DNA of 64,000 nucleotides from the NCBI RefSeq assembly GCF_004403065.1, contig NZ_SOHA01000001.1:1-64000 (forward strand). Reading direction: 5' to 3'. The position numbers and the translations under genes were made by a program. This DNA comes from Cryobacterium cryoconiti (GTDB taxonomy: Bacteria > Actinomycetota > Actinomycetes > Actinomycetales > Microbacteriaceae). Positions 44,879 through 53,803 of the stretch are shown here, piece after piece. Numbering within the stretch: the first letter of the stretch is position 1; each line of letters opens with the position of its first letter. The notes under the pieces were generated by a model. It did no database searches. It was not told the DNA's origin and saw only the letters and a program-made list of their open reading frames with translations.

Positions 44879-45274
44879 ATGACACTGCCCACCCCGACGG
44901 ACGAAGCAGTCCATGCCGCGGCATCCGCCATCGTCGAGGCGTTCGCCGCCACCGACGGCCCGCGCTACTTCTCACTCTTCGCACCCGACGCAACCTTCGT
45001 CTTTCACACCGAACCAGCGCGAATCGAGGACCGGGCTGCCTACGAAGCCATGTGGGAGGAGTGGGTGGGTGGCGGTTGGAGTGTGGAATCCTGCGCATCG
45101 AGCGCGGCCGCAGTGCAGGCGTTTCCCGGCGGAGCCGTCTTCACCCACTCCGTCAGCACAAGCGTGATCACCGCGGACGGACCGATGTCCTACAAGGAGC
45201 GCGAAACGATCGTCTTCCGGTCTGATTCTGCCGGCCTCATTGCCGTCCACGAACACCTCTCACCCCAGCCCTGA
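44879..45274 (+). CDS. NTF2-like (SnoaL/DUF4440-type) protein
   Basis: Encodes 131 aa from ATG 44879 with AGGAGA upstream. The cone-shaped NTF2 fold is suggested by AASAIVEAFAATDGPRYFSL, FAPDATFVFHTEPARI and FTHSVSTSVITADGPMSYKE. Such proteins act as small hydrolases or isomerases, or bind ligands. Genes of this type often sit with ureohydrolase and permease genes in actinobacteria, from memory. Exact role unknown; it may detoxify or bind an intermediate. Confidence 0.78.
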   Translation: MTLPTPTDEAVHAAASAIVEAFAATDGPRYFSLFAPDATFVFHTEPARIEDRAAYEAMWEEWVGGGWSVESCASSAAAVQAFPGGAVFTHSVSTSVITADGPMSYKERETIVFRSDSAGLIAVHEHLSPQP

Positions 45275-45303
45275 CCCGACCCCATTCATCGAGGAGCCCA
45301 AAG

Positions 45304-46680
45304 ATGTCGCTCTACACCCGTATCGAAGGCCGACTGGACACCAATTCAGATGACGCGGGCCCGGTTCGCGGAACCTACTCGCTCGGCCGCGTGCTCATGA
45401 TCTGGCTGGCCGCGAACCTTGTAGTCACCACCCTTCTTACCGGCACCCTCTTCGTGCCGGATGTGCCGTTCGGCCTCGTCATCGCCCTGATCGTCGGCGG
45501 AACGATTGTCGGAGCAGCAGTGCTCGTGACGATCGGCGCGATCGGAACGCGCACCGGCCTGCCGACAATGGCAATCACGCGCGGACCCTTCGGGACCCGT
45601 GGGAGCCTGTTGCCGGTGGCCGCCAACGTGGTCATCCTCATGGGCTGGAGCTGGGTGCAGGCGATGCTCGCCGGGATCGCCCTCAACTACATCGTCGCGT
45701 CGATGACCGGGTTCTCGAACCCCGTCATCTTCGCGGTGCTCTGCCAGACGATCGTCGTGATCCTCGCGATCTTCGGCCACGCCGGAGTCGCTCGGGTGGA
45801 ACCGTGGTTCGCCGCGGTCATCCTCGCGATCGCCGCCTACATCTTCGTCGTGGCATTCTCTACGTTCACGCCGGCTGAGTTCTCGGCCATCCCGGCGTCG
45901 CTCGAGCCGTTCTACTCCCCGGGACTGGCGTTCGATGTCGTGGTCGCGACCGCCATCTCGTGGACGGTGCTCTCGGCCGACTTCAACCGCTTCGCATCGT
46001 CGACCCGCGCGGGCGTGGTCGGCTCGGGAATCGGTTACACGCTGTCGACGGTGATCTCGATGTCGCTCGGCGCGAGCGCGATCGGCTACGTCGTTCTAGG
46101 GGGCGGCGACGCGATGCCGTTCGATCCAGTGACGATCATCGAACCCTTCGGCGCCCTCTTCGCCGTCGCGATCTTCCTATCCGTGATGGCGACGAACACG
46201 ATGGTCGTCTACGGCATGGTCACAAGCGTGGTCAACGCGCTCCCCGGCCGCCGGGTGAAGTTCCTGCCCACCGCGATCGTCCTCGGGCTCATCTCGATCA
46301 CCGGTTCGACCTTCTTCGGTCTGCTGGCCCAGTTCACGACCTTCCTGGTCACGATCGGCGCCCTGTTCGCACCGATCTTCGCGATCATGATCGTCGACTA
46401 CTACATCGTTGCCCGCGGCAGCTACAACGCCGACATCCTGAAGGCTCAGGGTGGTCGCTACTGGTACACCGGCGGCATCAACTGGCTTGCTGTCGCGTCA
46501 TGGGTGGTCGGTGCGACGTCTGCCTACGTGTGGGCCTACGTGTGGCCGCTTCCGTTCGGTGCGACCATTCCCGCCTTCCTCCTGACCTTCGCCATCTACT
46601 TGGCTTTGTCGCTCGCGCGCCGCAGCAGGACGCCTTTCGAGCCCAGCCAGCACCTCGCCGATGTCGACACCTCTCGCTGA
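45304..46680 (+). CDS. NCS1 family permease (cytosine/purine/hydantoin type)
   Basis: Encodes 458 aa from ATG 45304 with GAGGAG upstream. Twelve membrane helices are expected; segments such as LMIWLAANLVVTTLLTGTLF, LVIALIVGGTIVGAAVLVTI, ATAISWTVLSADFNRFASST and LLAQFTTFLVTIGALFAPIF fit the NCS1 (CodB/Mhp1) fold. GPFGTRGSLLP and SADFNRF correspond to conserved positions of the first and sixth helices that line the substrate site. It likely brings in the compound broken down by the flanking hydrolases. NCS1 substrates are nucleobases, hydantoins, allantoin and related ureido rings. Confidence 0.88.
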   Translation: MSLYTRIEGRLDTNSDDAGPVRGTYSLGRVLMIWLAANLVVTTLLTGTLFVPDVPFGLVIALIVGGTIVGAAVLVTIGAIGTRTGLPTMAITRGPFGTRGSLLPVAANVVILMGWSWVQAMLAGIALNYIVASMTGFSNPVIFAVLCQTIVVILAIFGHAGVARVEPWFAAVILAIAAYIFVVAFSTFTPAEFSAIPASLEPFYSPGLAFDVVVATAISWTVLSADFNRFASSTRAGVVGSGIGYTLSTVISMSLGASAIGYVVLGGGDAMPFDPVTIIEPFGALFAVAIFLSVMATNTMVVYGMVTSVVNALPGRRVKFLPTAIVLGLISITGSTFFGLLAQFTTFLVTIGALFAPIFAIMIVDYYIVARGSYNADILKAQGGRYWYTGGINWLAVASWVVGATSAYVWAYVWPLPFGATIPAFLLTFAIYLALSLARRSRTPFEPSQHLADVDTSR

Positions 46681-47341
46681 CGGCCCTGGAGCGCCGCCGC
46701 GCACGGCGCTCCGGGACCTCAGCCACCCGATCACCGACGGCATGCCGGTGTATCCCGGCGACCCGGCGGTCCACGTCGAAGCCGCGCTGGACCTCGACCG
46801 TGACGGGGTGGCCGTGACGGGGCTGCGAATGGGGTCTCATACCGGGACGCACATTGATGCGCCGTCCCATACCGTCCCCGGTGGCCGGACAATGGCCGAT
46901 GTGGCCCTCGACGAGCTCCTCGGCGATGCGCTGGTGGTGCGGGTACGAGCGCTCGCCGAGGGCGAGGTATACGGGTGGGACCGGCTGAATGCGGAGCATC
47001 CGCTACCGGATCGACTGCCCCCGATCGTCGTGATCGACACGGGCTGGGCGCGGTGGTTCGGCGACACACGCTCCGTGCGGCATCCGGCCCTCGATGCCGG
47101 TGCTGCGAGCGAGCTCGTCGCCCGCGGGATGCGGATCCTCGCGGTCGACACGCTGAGTCCCGACCCGACCGGTACGTCGTCGGCCGACTTTCCCGTGCAC
47201 GAGGTCGTGCTGGGCGGTGGCGGGCTGATCGTCGAGAACCTCTGCGGACTGGATGACCTGCCCTCACGGGTGCGGATCGGCTTCTTCCCCCTGCGCCTCG
47301 GCGGCGACGGGGCGCCAGTGCGCGCGGTCGCCTTCCTCTGA
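46661..47341 (+). CDS. Cyclase family metal hydrolase (kynurenine formamidase/isatin hydrolase-like)
   Basis: Encodes 226 aa, overlapping the permease by 20 bp. The PF04199 metal motif MGSHTGTHIDAPSHTVPGG (HxGTHxDxPxH) is intact, LRDLSHPITDGMPVYPGDP is the usual N terminus, and AVDTLSPDPTGTSSADFPVH the C-terminal conserved block. Family members hydrolyse amides and lactam rings (N-formylkynurenine, isatin). In this operon it may open a cyclic amide or ureide before the ureohydrolase acts. Start ATG 46661 has a weak ribosome binding site and probably depends on coupling. Confidence 0.87.
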   Translation: MSTPLADGPGAPPRTALRDLSHPITDGMPVYPGDPAVHVEAALDLDRDGVAVTGLRMGSHTGTHIDAPSHTVPGGRTMADVALDELLGDALVVRVRALAEGEVYGWDRLNAEHPLPDRLPPIVVIDTGWARWFGDTRSVRHPALDAGAASELVARGMRILAVDTLSPDPTGTSSADFPVHEVVLGGGGLIVENLCGLDDLPSRVRIGFFPLRLGGDGAPVRAVAFL

Positions 47342-47471
47342 GGCCGGGCAGGAAACGATCCGGTCGAGATGTCCGTTTTCCCACCCGCTTCGAATGCAAG
47401 CAGGGGGGAACGCTCGCCTTTCCAGCAATCAAGAACCCCCATTGAACCGGGGGTGACACTACTGTTGCCGT

Positions 47472-48128
47472 ATGTTCACGAACGAGCCGCTGCCCAGCCA
47501 CCCCGCTCCGGATAACCCGTCCGGGAAGCTGATTCTCTTGCGTCACGGTGAGACGGAGTGGTCGAAGGCTGGCAAACACACTGGGCTCACGGATATTCCG
47601 CTCACTGCCCGGGGGGAGGAACTTGCCCGCGGCGCGGGCAGGTTGGTAGCCGACTACGATTTCTCGCTCGTGCTGACGTCGCCGCTGCAGCGTGCGCGAC
47701 GCACTGCTGAGCTCGCCGGCCTTCATGCTGAGGTCGATCCGTTTCTCGTCGAATGGGACTACGGCGGGTACGAGGGGCGCACGACGCGGGACATCCGCAG
47801 CGAACTCGGCTACAACTGGAGCGCATTCACCCACGGCGTGATTCGCGGTGAAACGCCCGGCGAGACGGTCGAGGAGGTTGCCGCCCGCGCGTCGCGGGTT
47901 CTCACACGGGTGCTGCCTGCGATGGTCGAGGGAGATGTCGCTCTGATCGCGCACGGCCATTTCCTGCGCATTCTGACCGCCGTGTACCTGAGGATGGCCC
48001 CTCGATTCGGTGCTCAAATCACCCTGGATGCTGGATCAGTCTCCGTGCTGAGCTTCTACCGTGAGCAGCCGGCCATCTTGTCGTGGAACTACGGAGACGA
48101 ACTGCCGTTGGTGCCCTCAGAGTCCTAA
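47472..48128 (+). CDS. Histidine phosphatase family protein (phosphoglycerate mutase fold)
   Basis: Encodes 218 aa. The catalytic LILLRHGETEWSKAGKHTGL is at residues ~20-39 and the second arginine and histidine motifs are SPLQRARRTAEL and DVALIAHGHFLR. The family includes acid phosphatases and cofactor-dependent mutases; the short length favours a phosphatase acting on small phosphate esters. The sequence near residue 54-60 (RGEELARGAGRLVA) is the source of a 40-bp fragment found at 35807-35848. Confidence 0.88.
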   Translation: MFTNEPLPSHPAPDNPSGKLILLRHGETEWSKAGKHTGLTDIPLTARGEELARGAGRLVADYDFSLVLTSPLQRARRTAELAGLHAEVDPFLVEWDYGGYEGRTTRDIRSELGYNWSAFTHGVIRGETPGETVEEVAARASRVLTRVLPAMVEGDVALIAHGHFLRILTAVYLRMAPRFGAQITLDAGSVSVLSFYREQPAILSWNYGDELPLVPSES

Positions 48129-48157
48129 GTCGTGACCCACGTCGTCGAGGTCTGATC

Positions 48158-49009
48158 TCAGCGCACGCGTTGGGCGGTGAACTGCAGGCGCGGATGAGCG
48201 TAGAAGTTCTGAGCCTGCACCAGCTGCAGTTCTCGCTCACCCGACTGATACGTCAGCTCGATGAGATCGAACACGCTGGACGCTGTCCGTGCCAGCGCTT
48301 CAGCGGCGTCACCGGTCGCGCGGTAGTGCGCCGAGAATAGAGCCGCAGTAACGTCACCCGATCCGTTCGCTTTGAAAGGCAGATGGGGAGTCTGAACGAT
48401 CCAGGCGCCCGCAGCATCCACTGCCAGCATCTCGATGGTGCCGGGCTCGCGGTCGGGGCGCTCCACGCTCGTCACGAGAACGGTGCCCGGTCCCATCGCC
48501 CGGGCGAGGTCGACGGAGGCGAGCGTCGAGTCCAGCGTCGTCGGCTCGGTTCCGGTGAGGAATCCCAACTCGAACTGGTTCGGAGTAATGATGTCGGCCA
48601 CAGGGACCACCCGATCCCGCAGCAGGTCGGGGATCTCGGGCGCCACGAAGCACCCGGACTTCGCGTTGCCCATCACAGGGTCACACGCGTAGATGGCCGC
48701 GGGGTTCGCCGCTTTCACCCGCCGCACCGCATCCACGATGACGTCGCCGATCCCAGTGCCGCCCTGGTATCCCGAGAGCACGACGTCGATCTGGGGGAGC
48801 ACGCCCCGTTCCTCGATGCCGAGGATCACATCGTGCACATCCTCGGGCGCGATGAGGGATCCACGCCACGCGCCATACCCCGTGTGGTTGGAGAAGTTCA
48901 CCGTGTTGACCGGCAGCACCTCTACCCCGATGCGCTGGAGGGGGAACACCGCCGCTGAGTTGCCAACGTGGCCGTGAGCGACGGCCGACTGAATCGAGAG
49001 AATCTTCAC
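48158..49009 (-). CDS. pdxY: Pyridoxal kinase PdxY
   Basis: Encodes 283 aa from GTG 49007-49009. The start KILSIQSAVAHGHVGNSAAV and PLQRIGVEVLPVNTVNFSNH then TGYGAWRG are the pyridoxal kinase hallmark (ribokinase superfamily). ACDPVMGNAKSGCFV and FKANGSGDVTAALF include the metal and anion-hole GxGD-type motif (GSGD). It phosphorylates pyridoxal in the vitamin B6 salvage pathway. Divergent from the ECF sigma gene, 163 bp between starts. Confidence 0.93.
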   Translation of the reverse strand: MKILSIQSAVAHGHVGNSAAVFPLQRIGVEVLPVNTVNFSNHTGYGAWRGSLIAPEDVHDVILGIEERGVLPQIDVVLSGYQGGTGIGDVIVDAVRRVKAANPAAIYACDPVMGNAKSGCFVAPEIPDLLRDRVVPVADIITPNQFELGFLTGTEPTTLDSTLASVDLARAMGPGTVLVTSVERPDREPGTIEMLAVDAAGAWIVQTPHLPFKANGSGDVTAALFSAHYRATGDAAEALARTASSVFDLIELTYQSGERELQLVQAQNFYAHPRLQFTAQRVR

Positions 49010-49172
49010 AACCTCAATCTTCCTCTCTTCGAGCAGTCCGGGCTGCCGAGGAGCACGACGGTGGGCTCGGGGCCGCTGCCCTCGATCAAGGACGTCCACG
49101 CACAGTGACGCGATCTCCGAAAATTCGGCGTGCTGCGTGCAAGACTGACGGCGGAAGCGACATATTCAGTAC

Positions 49173-49745
49173 GTGAGCATCGCCGACACCCCAGCCACCG
49201 CCGACATGAGCGAGGAAGCGGCGATGCCCGACAGCGCAGACCCACCCAAGCCGGCGGCCGACATCGACTGGTTCACCGAGGTCGTCCGGGAGCACTCGAC
49301 TGCGCTCGTGCGCTACTTCGCCCGCCGCGGACCGCGTCAGGATGCCGAGGACCTGGCCGCTGAGGTCTTCGCCACAGCCTGGCGACGCCGCAACGACCTG
49401 CCACGGGAGGCCGTGCTGCCGTGGCTGTATCGCACGGCGGGATTCACCCTCGCGAATTCGCGCAGGAAGCACCTCGATCTTCCCGTCGACGCGGTGCCCG
49501 AGTCGGGTGCGGTGCGAGTCGACGGCGATCCGGAGCTGAACCTCCTGTTCGATGCGGAGCTCCGCGGCGCGCTTGCCAGCGTGGGGGAGCGCGACCGGCA
49601 CATCCTTCTCCTCCATGCGTGGGAAGGTCTCGACGGAGCCGAGCTCGCCGGCGTGCTCGGCATCTCCCGATCCGGGGCGGACGCCGCGCTGTCGCGTGCA
49701 CGCAAGCGACTGCGAGAAGCCTGGGGCGAGCGGATGTCGTTCTAG
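49173..49745 (+). CDS. ECF-type RNA polymerase sigma factor
   Basis: Encodes 190 aa from GTG 49173. Region 2 is FTEVVREHSTALVRYFARRG then QDAEDLAAEVFATAWRRRND; region 4 is LASVGERDRHILLLHAWEGL then DGAELAGVLGISRSGADAAL, followed by SRARKRLREAW. No anti-sigma with the zinc HxxxCxxC motif is adjacent; the next gene encodes a membrane protein that may play that part. Two 19-bp direct repeats lie right after the stop, before the membrane protein gene. Confidence 0.9.
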   Translation: MSIADTPATADMSEEAAMPDSADPPKPAADIDWFTEVVREHSTALVRYFARRGPRQDAEDLAAEVFATAWRRRNDLPREAVLPWLYRTAGFTLANSRRKHLDLPVDAVPESGAVRVDGDPELNLLFDAELRGALASVGERDRHILLLHAWEGLDGAELAGVLGISRSGADAALSRARKRLREAWGERMSF

Positions 49746-49782
49746 GCTTCTGCAAGATTCGGCGGCTTCTGCAAGATTCGGC
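49745..49782 (+). repeat. Tandem 19-bp direct repeat after the sigma factor gene
   Basis: GGCTTCTGCAAGATTCGGC at 49745-49763 is repeated exactly at 49764-49782, starting in the last bases of the sigma gene's stop codon region. Could be a regulatory duplication in the 86-bp gap before the membrane protein gene, or a slippage scar. Confidence 0.8.
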
Positions 49783-49831
49783 ACGCTCCGCACATATCCC
49801 AGGTGAACCGAAATTCCGGAGGCTGATCGAC

Positions 49832-51127
49832 ATGAACGACGACGACGAACAACGAGACCCGGTTGCCCGGCTGCGTGCCGCCGACCCGGCGGGGGATATC
49901 GAAGCGCGTGCCGGGTTCGCCGACGAGGTCGTCGCGCGGATCACCGGCCCTGAGGCCGAACCGATGGTCGACTCGGCACCCGTGGCCGACCTGGGCACGG
50001 AACGAGCACGCCGCAGGCCACGCTGGCTCCCGTTCGTCGCGGTCGCGGCGTCGATCGCGATCGTGGGTGGCGCGGGATACGGGATCGGAGCGACCACAGG
50101 CGGGTCGAGCAGCCTCGCCGACGGCGCTGCTCCGCCCATCACTCTGCAGTCCAACGGGGGGCCCGAAAGCGTCGTGCAAGGCGGCATCGAGCCATCCGTT
50201 GGCGCCGGCGCCGCTATCGACCAGAAGATGTCTCCCTTGACTTACCCCTACGGATCCGGCCGGAACGCCTTCAGCGCCTCCGGTCTGGGCACACAGGCGG
50301 GCACAGCTCAGTCCTACGCCTACGACCCCCGTTCGGCATCCAACGCAGACACGGTCGCGGCGCTCGCCGCGGCGCTCGGCATCGGGTCATCAGTGGAACT
50401 GCGGGATGGCAGCTGGGTCGCCGGCCCGTCGGACGGCAGCGCCCCGAGCCTGTCAGTGAGTCTTGACGGCATGCTGTCCTTCTACTTCCAGAACCCCGAG
50501 GTGAACCCGTGGCAGTGCGAGGGTGACCAGGCCTGCGAGCCGACCGGTCAGCCGCCCAGCGAAGACGCCGCGATCGGGGCACTGCGGGAGCTCCTCGCCG
50601 CCGCCGGTCGGGACCCTGCCGCGTTCGAATTCACCTCTCAGGTGTGGGAGGGCTCTCCCACACGAAGCGCCGAGGCAAAACCGGTCATCGATGGGCAGCA
50701 ACTCGACCAGGGGTGGGCAGTGGAGCTGGCAGAAGACGGTGTCGTCAACGCCACCGGGGCCCTCGCCGACGTCGTCGATCTCGGGACGTACCCGGTGGTC
50801 AGCGAGCAGGAGGGCTTCGAACGACTCTCAGACCCGCGGTTCAGCGCAGCGGCGACGACTCTGCCGATCGCCCTCCGCGATCAGGCGACCACGACCGAGG
50901 AATGGGTGGCACCGACGGAACCGCCTGCAACACCCGTCGCCGGCATCTCCGTCTCCTGGCCGGTGACCAACGTCGAGATCGTCAGCGCACGCCTCGGTCT
51001 CACCAGCCAGTGGCAGCCGGACGGGAGCGTCCTGTTAGTCCCCGCGTACGCGTTCACGGATGCCGAGGGCGGCACCTGGTCGGTTCTCGCCGTGGGGGAA
51101 TCGATGCTCGACTTCCGGGCCTTCTAG
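49832..51127 (+). CDS. Single-pass membrane protein, likely partner of the ECF sigma factor
   Basis: Encodes 431 aa from ATG 49832 with GGAGG at 49818-49822. A short acidic cytoplasmic part (MNDDDEQRDPVARLRAADPA) is followed by ARRRPRWLPFVAVAASIAIV, one membrane helix at residues ~67-87, and a ~340-residue outside domain rich in Ser/Gly with two Cys (WQCEGDQACEP). This matches membrane proteins encoded after ECF sigma genes in actinobacteria. No zinc anti-sigma motif is seen, so anti-sigma activity is inferred from position and topology only. Confidence 0.78.
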   Translation: MNDDDEQRDPVARLRAADPAGDIEARAGFADEVVARITGPEAEPMVDSAPVADLGTERARRRPRWLPFVAVAASIAIVGGAGYGIGATTGGSSSLADGAAPPITLQSNGGPESVVQGGIEPSVGAGAAIDQKMSPLTYPYGSGRNAFSASGLGTQAGTAQSYAYDPRSASNADTVAALAAALGIGSSVELRDGSWVAGPSDGSAPSLSVSLDGMLSFYFQNPEVNPWQCEGDQACEPTGQPPSEDAAIGALRELLAAAGRDPAAFEFTSQVWEGSPTRSAEAKPVIDGQQLDQGWAVELAEDGVVNATGALADVVDLGTYPVVSEQEGFERLSDPRFSAAATTLPIALRDQATTTEEWVAPTEPPATPVAGISVSWPVTNVEIVSARLGLTSQWQPDGSVLLVPAYAFTDAEGGTWSVLAVGESMLDFRAF

Positions 51128-51266
51128 ACCATCTGTCGGTGACGAGCATAGTTTGCAGTCATGACGGTGGGATCGCGCGACGAACCAAGCTGGGGGAGTC
51201 GTGGCGCCAGTTACGAAACGACGCCTGACAGAAATCGCGGCGGGCCCGAACCAGTAGGTTGTGGCT

Positions 51267-51803
51267 ATGCGTATCAGGGGGTTTCGAGGGGCGAGTGCGG
51301 TTCTGGCGGCGGCTTGTTTGGCGGTGGCAATGAGCGGATGTTCTGGGTCGTTACCGGAAACTGGAGGGCCAGTTTCTGCGCCGACGGTGACCGTAACCAT
51401 GACTCCGACTCCGACGCCGACCCCGACTCCGACGCCAGAAAGCGATACATGCGACAACGCTTTCACCGCTGATCTGAATTCGAAAATGGCGACGGACGGG
51501 CTCACTTTTCGTGATGACGGCCCCCGCGGAGACCTGGATTCACTGGTCGGAGCTGACGGTCTGCGCTGCGAGTGGACGAAACCGCAGACGGACCTGACCA
51601 TTCGGTACGCGAGCTGGACTCGGGATATGCCGGCTTGGGATGTTCTGAGAGCTCAGCTTCTGGCCGACGGGTATACCGAGACCGGCCCGTGGGCGGTTAG
51701 CCGGCCGACTCCGGAGTTCGACTCCGCGTACAGCTACCGCGACGGCGTCATCCACTACGCGAGCCCAGCCCGTTTCATCGGGTGGGTAACTGCACTGCAA
51801 TAG
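51267..51803 (+). CDS. Lipoprotein with Thr-Pro linker
   Basis: Encodes 178 aa from ATG 51267 (GTG 51261 also possible). Signal peptide MRIRGFRGASAVLAAACLAV ends in the lipobox AMSGCSG, so Cys ~25 would be lipidated. A TPTPTPTPTPTPESD linker from a simple ACTCCGACN repeat joins the anchor to a small globular domain with two Cys (CDNAF, RCEWTK), probably a disulfide. No known family recognised. TP repeats of this sort also occur in the next gene. Confidence 0.75.
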   Translation: MRIRGFRGASAVLAAACLAVAMSGCSGSLPETGGPVSAPTVTVTMTPTPTPTPTPTPESDTCDNAFTADLNSKMATDGLTFRDDGPRGDLDSLVGADGLRCEWTKPQTDLTIRYASWTRDMPAWDVLRAQLLADGYTETGPWAVSRPTPEFDSAYSYRDGVIHYASPARFIGWVTALQ

Positions 51804-52043
51804 GCGGTGGCGCTCGCGGATGGTGACCGCTCACCGCACCTAACGACCAGCGTCCGGAACCGGCCTGGCCGTAGGAGCCAATCGAACCGACATTCGCCCC
51901 ATGCTAGGTGACGGGGACTCGGCCGCGCCCCTCTTGTTCCCCGTTCTGGGGTGAGCGCCTTGTCTCCGACCACGCCCCGCCTCCAGTACGTTTCGATCAG
52001 GCGTGTGTGCACTCGGTGTCGAGCGCATTGGAATGGGGATCAA

Positions 52044-53744
52044 ATGACGAATTTCGGCGAGCAACAAGAGCAACCAGCGACGGCTCAAGCGGGCGACGAA
52101 ACGCCGTTCTTCACCTTTGCCTCCGACATTGACGGCAAGAGCGCCACCGTCTCGGTCTTCCGGGATCGAATCGAGTGGTACAGGCTTCCTGGTGCGTCCG
52201 GTGGCACGCTCACGGCCGGTCTAGTGAATCTGGGCACGTCGCTCTTCGCGTCAGCCTCAACGAACGGCAAGAGCGCGACAGGGAGGATCCCCGTTGCGGA
52301 CATGTTGAGCGTCACTACTTCGCGAGGCCTTCGCAAGACGAAAGTCTCGCTGGTCGCCGCAGGCACCACCGTCGACTTCCGCGTGTCCCACGCCGATGCC
52401 GTCCGGGTCAAGAGCGTTCTCAAACAGCTGATCCTCGAGGCACACCCGCCGATGATGGCCCGACTCGGGAAATCGTTGGTCTCGAACTTGACGGGGTCCC
52501 AGCCGACTCTCAGCACCTGGATTCTTGGCGGTCTGGTCGCTTTCTTCGCCCTGATGTTTGCGATCGTTGGTGGATTCCCGGCAATTCTCGTCATTCTGGG
52601 AATGGCCGCCCTGGTGACCGGTGTGTATGCGATCGCCGGTCGCCGGCCATGGGCATCCCTTCCGGCCCGCCAGACCGTTGTGGTCGCGCTGGCTGCCAGC
52701 CTCGTGTTCTTCATTTCGGGTGGGGTCGTTGCTGCGGCGCCAGGTGCAGGTGATATTGCTGTTGCAGAGCAGCCCACGGCTAGTGCGACACCGAGCGCAA
52801 GCCCCACCCCGACCCCGACACCGACGCCGACTCCTGGCCCGGAGTTCTCCGAAGAAGCACCGGTCGACCCCACGACAGTCTCCGCTCCGACCGAGGCCGC
52901 ATCGGTCGTCGCAATAGACACAGGCTCCACCAACACGACGGCCCTCGAGCTGCTCGCAACGATCCCCGTCAAGGGCAAGGCCGCAAAGACCGGCTACGAG
53001 CGCACCGGCATGTTCGGCTCCGCCTGGATAGACGTGGACCAGAACGGATGCGACACCCGCAACGACATCCTCGCCCGGGACCTGACCACAATCACCCTGT
53101 CCGGAACCTGTCGGGTGATGACCGGTTACCTGGTCTCGCCGTACACCGCCTCGCCAATCGCCTTCGTTCGGGGTCAGGACACGTCAGCGTTCGTGCAGAT
53201 CGACCACGTCGTGGCTCTGTCCAATGCGTGGCAGACCGGAGCTCAGCAACTCACTCAGGCTCAGCGCGTTTCCCTGGCAAACGATCCCATCAACCTCCTC
53301 GCCGTCGATGGTCGCTCCAACGCTCAGAAGGGCGACGGCGACACCGCAACCTGGCTGCCATCGAACAAAGCGATCCGCTGCGGCTACGTCGCCCGTCAGG
53401 TGTCGGTCAAGGCAACGTATGGCCTGTGGGTCACTCAGGCCGAGCACGACGCGATGACTCGCATCCTCGGCTCCTGCACGGGTGAAATGGCGCTGACCTC
53501 CTCGTTCACTCCGGCGCCCGCTCCGGTTGTTGTCGCTCCTCCGGCGCCGGCTCCTGTCGTGGCACCGGTACCGGACCCGGAACCGGCACCAGCAGCCCCG
53601 GCCCCGGCCCCTGCACCAGTCGACGTTTACTACGAGAACTGCGATGCTGTGCGTGCCGCGGGAGCGGCCCCCATCCAAGCTGGATCGCCGGGCTTCCAGC
53701 CCAAGTTCGACCGTGACAAGGACGGCATCGGCTGCGACGCCTGA
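52044..53744 (+). CDS. Membrane-anchored protein with HNH (GmrSD/DUF1524-type) nuclease and excalibur domains
   Basis: Encodes 566 aa from ATG 52044 with GGGGA upstream. Residues ~15-135 form a PH-like cytoplasmic domain (FTFASDIDGKSATVSVFRDR). Two or more hydrophobic segments follow (ILGGLVAFFALMFAIVGGFP, VVVALAASLVFFISGG). After a TPTPTP linker, residues ~305-490 resemble GmrSD/DUF1524 HNH nucleases: DVDQNGCDTRNDILARDL, FVQIDHVVALSNAWQTGAQQ, NDPINLLAVDGRSNAQKGDG. The C-terminal YYENCDAVRAAGAAPIQAGS with DRDKDGIGCDA is an excalibur calcium-binding motif. Probably an exported or surface nuclease. Confidence 0.88.
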   Translation: MTNFGEQQEQPATAQAGDETPFFTFASDIDGKSATVSVFRDRIEWYRLPGASGGTLTAGLVNLGTSLFASASTNGKSATGRIPVADMLSVTTSRGLRKTKVSLVAAGTTVDFRVSHADAVRVKSVLKQLILEAHPPMMARLGKSLVSNLTGSQPTLSTWILGGLVAFFALMFAIVGGFPAILVILGMAALVTGVYAIAGRRPWASLPARQTVVVALAASLVFFISGGVVAAAPGAGDIAVAEQPTASATPSASPTPTPTPTPTPGPEFSEEAPVDPTTVSAPTEAASVVAIDTGSTNTTALELLATIPVKGKAAKTGYERTGMFGSAWIDVDQNGCDTRNDILARDLTTITLSGTCRVMTGYLVSPYTASPIAFVRGQDTSAFVQIDHVVALSNAWQTGAQQLTQAQRVSLANDPINLLAVDGRSNAQKGDGDTATWLPSNKAIRCGYVARQVSVKATYGLWVTQAEHDAMTRILGSCTGEMALTSSFTPAPAPVVVAPPAPAPVVAPVPDPEPAPAAPAPAPAPVDVYYENCDAVRAAGAAPIQAGSPGFQPKFDRDKDGIGCDA

Positions 53745-53803
53745 TGAATCGCGGCCAACGGCCTCCAATTTTTGAACGAACACCGCACTGCTAGGTTTGC
53801 GAC

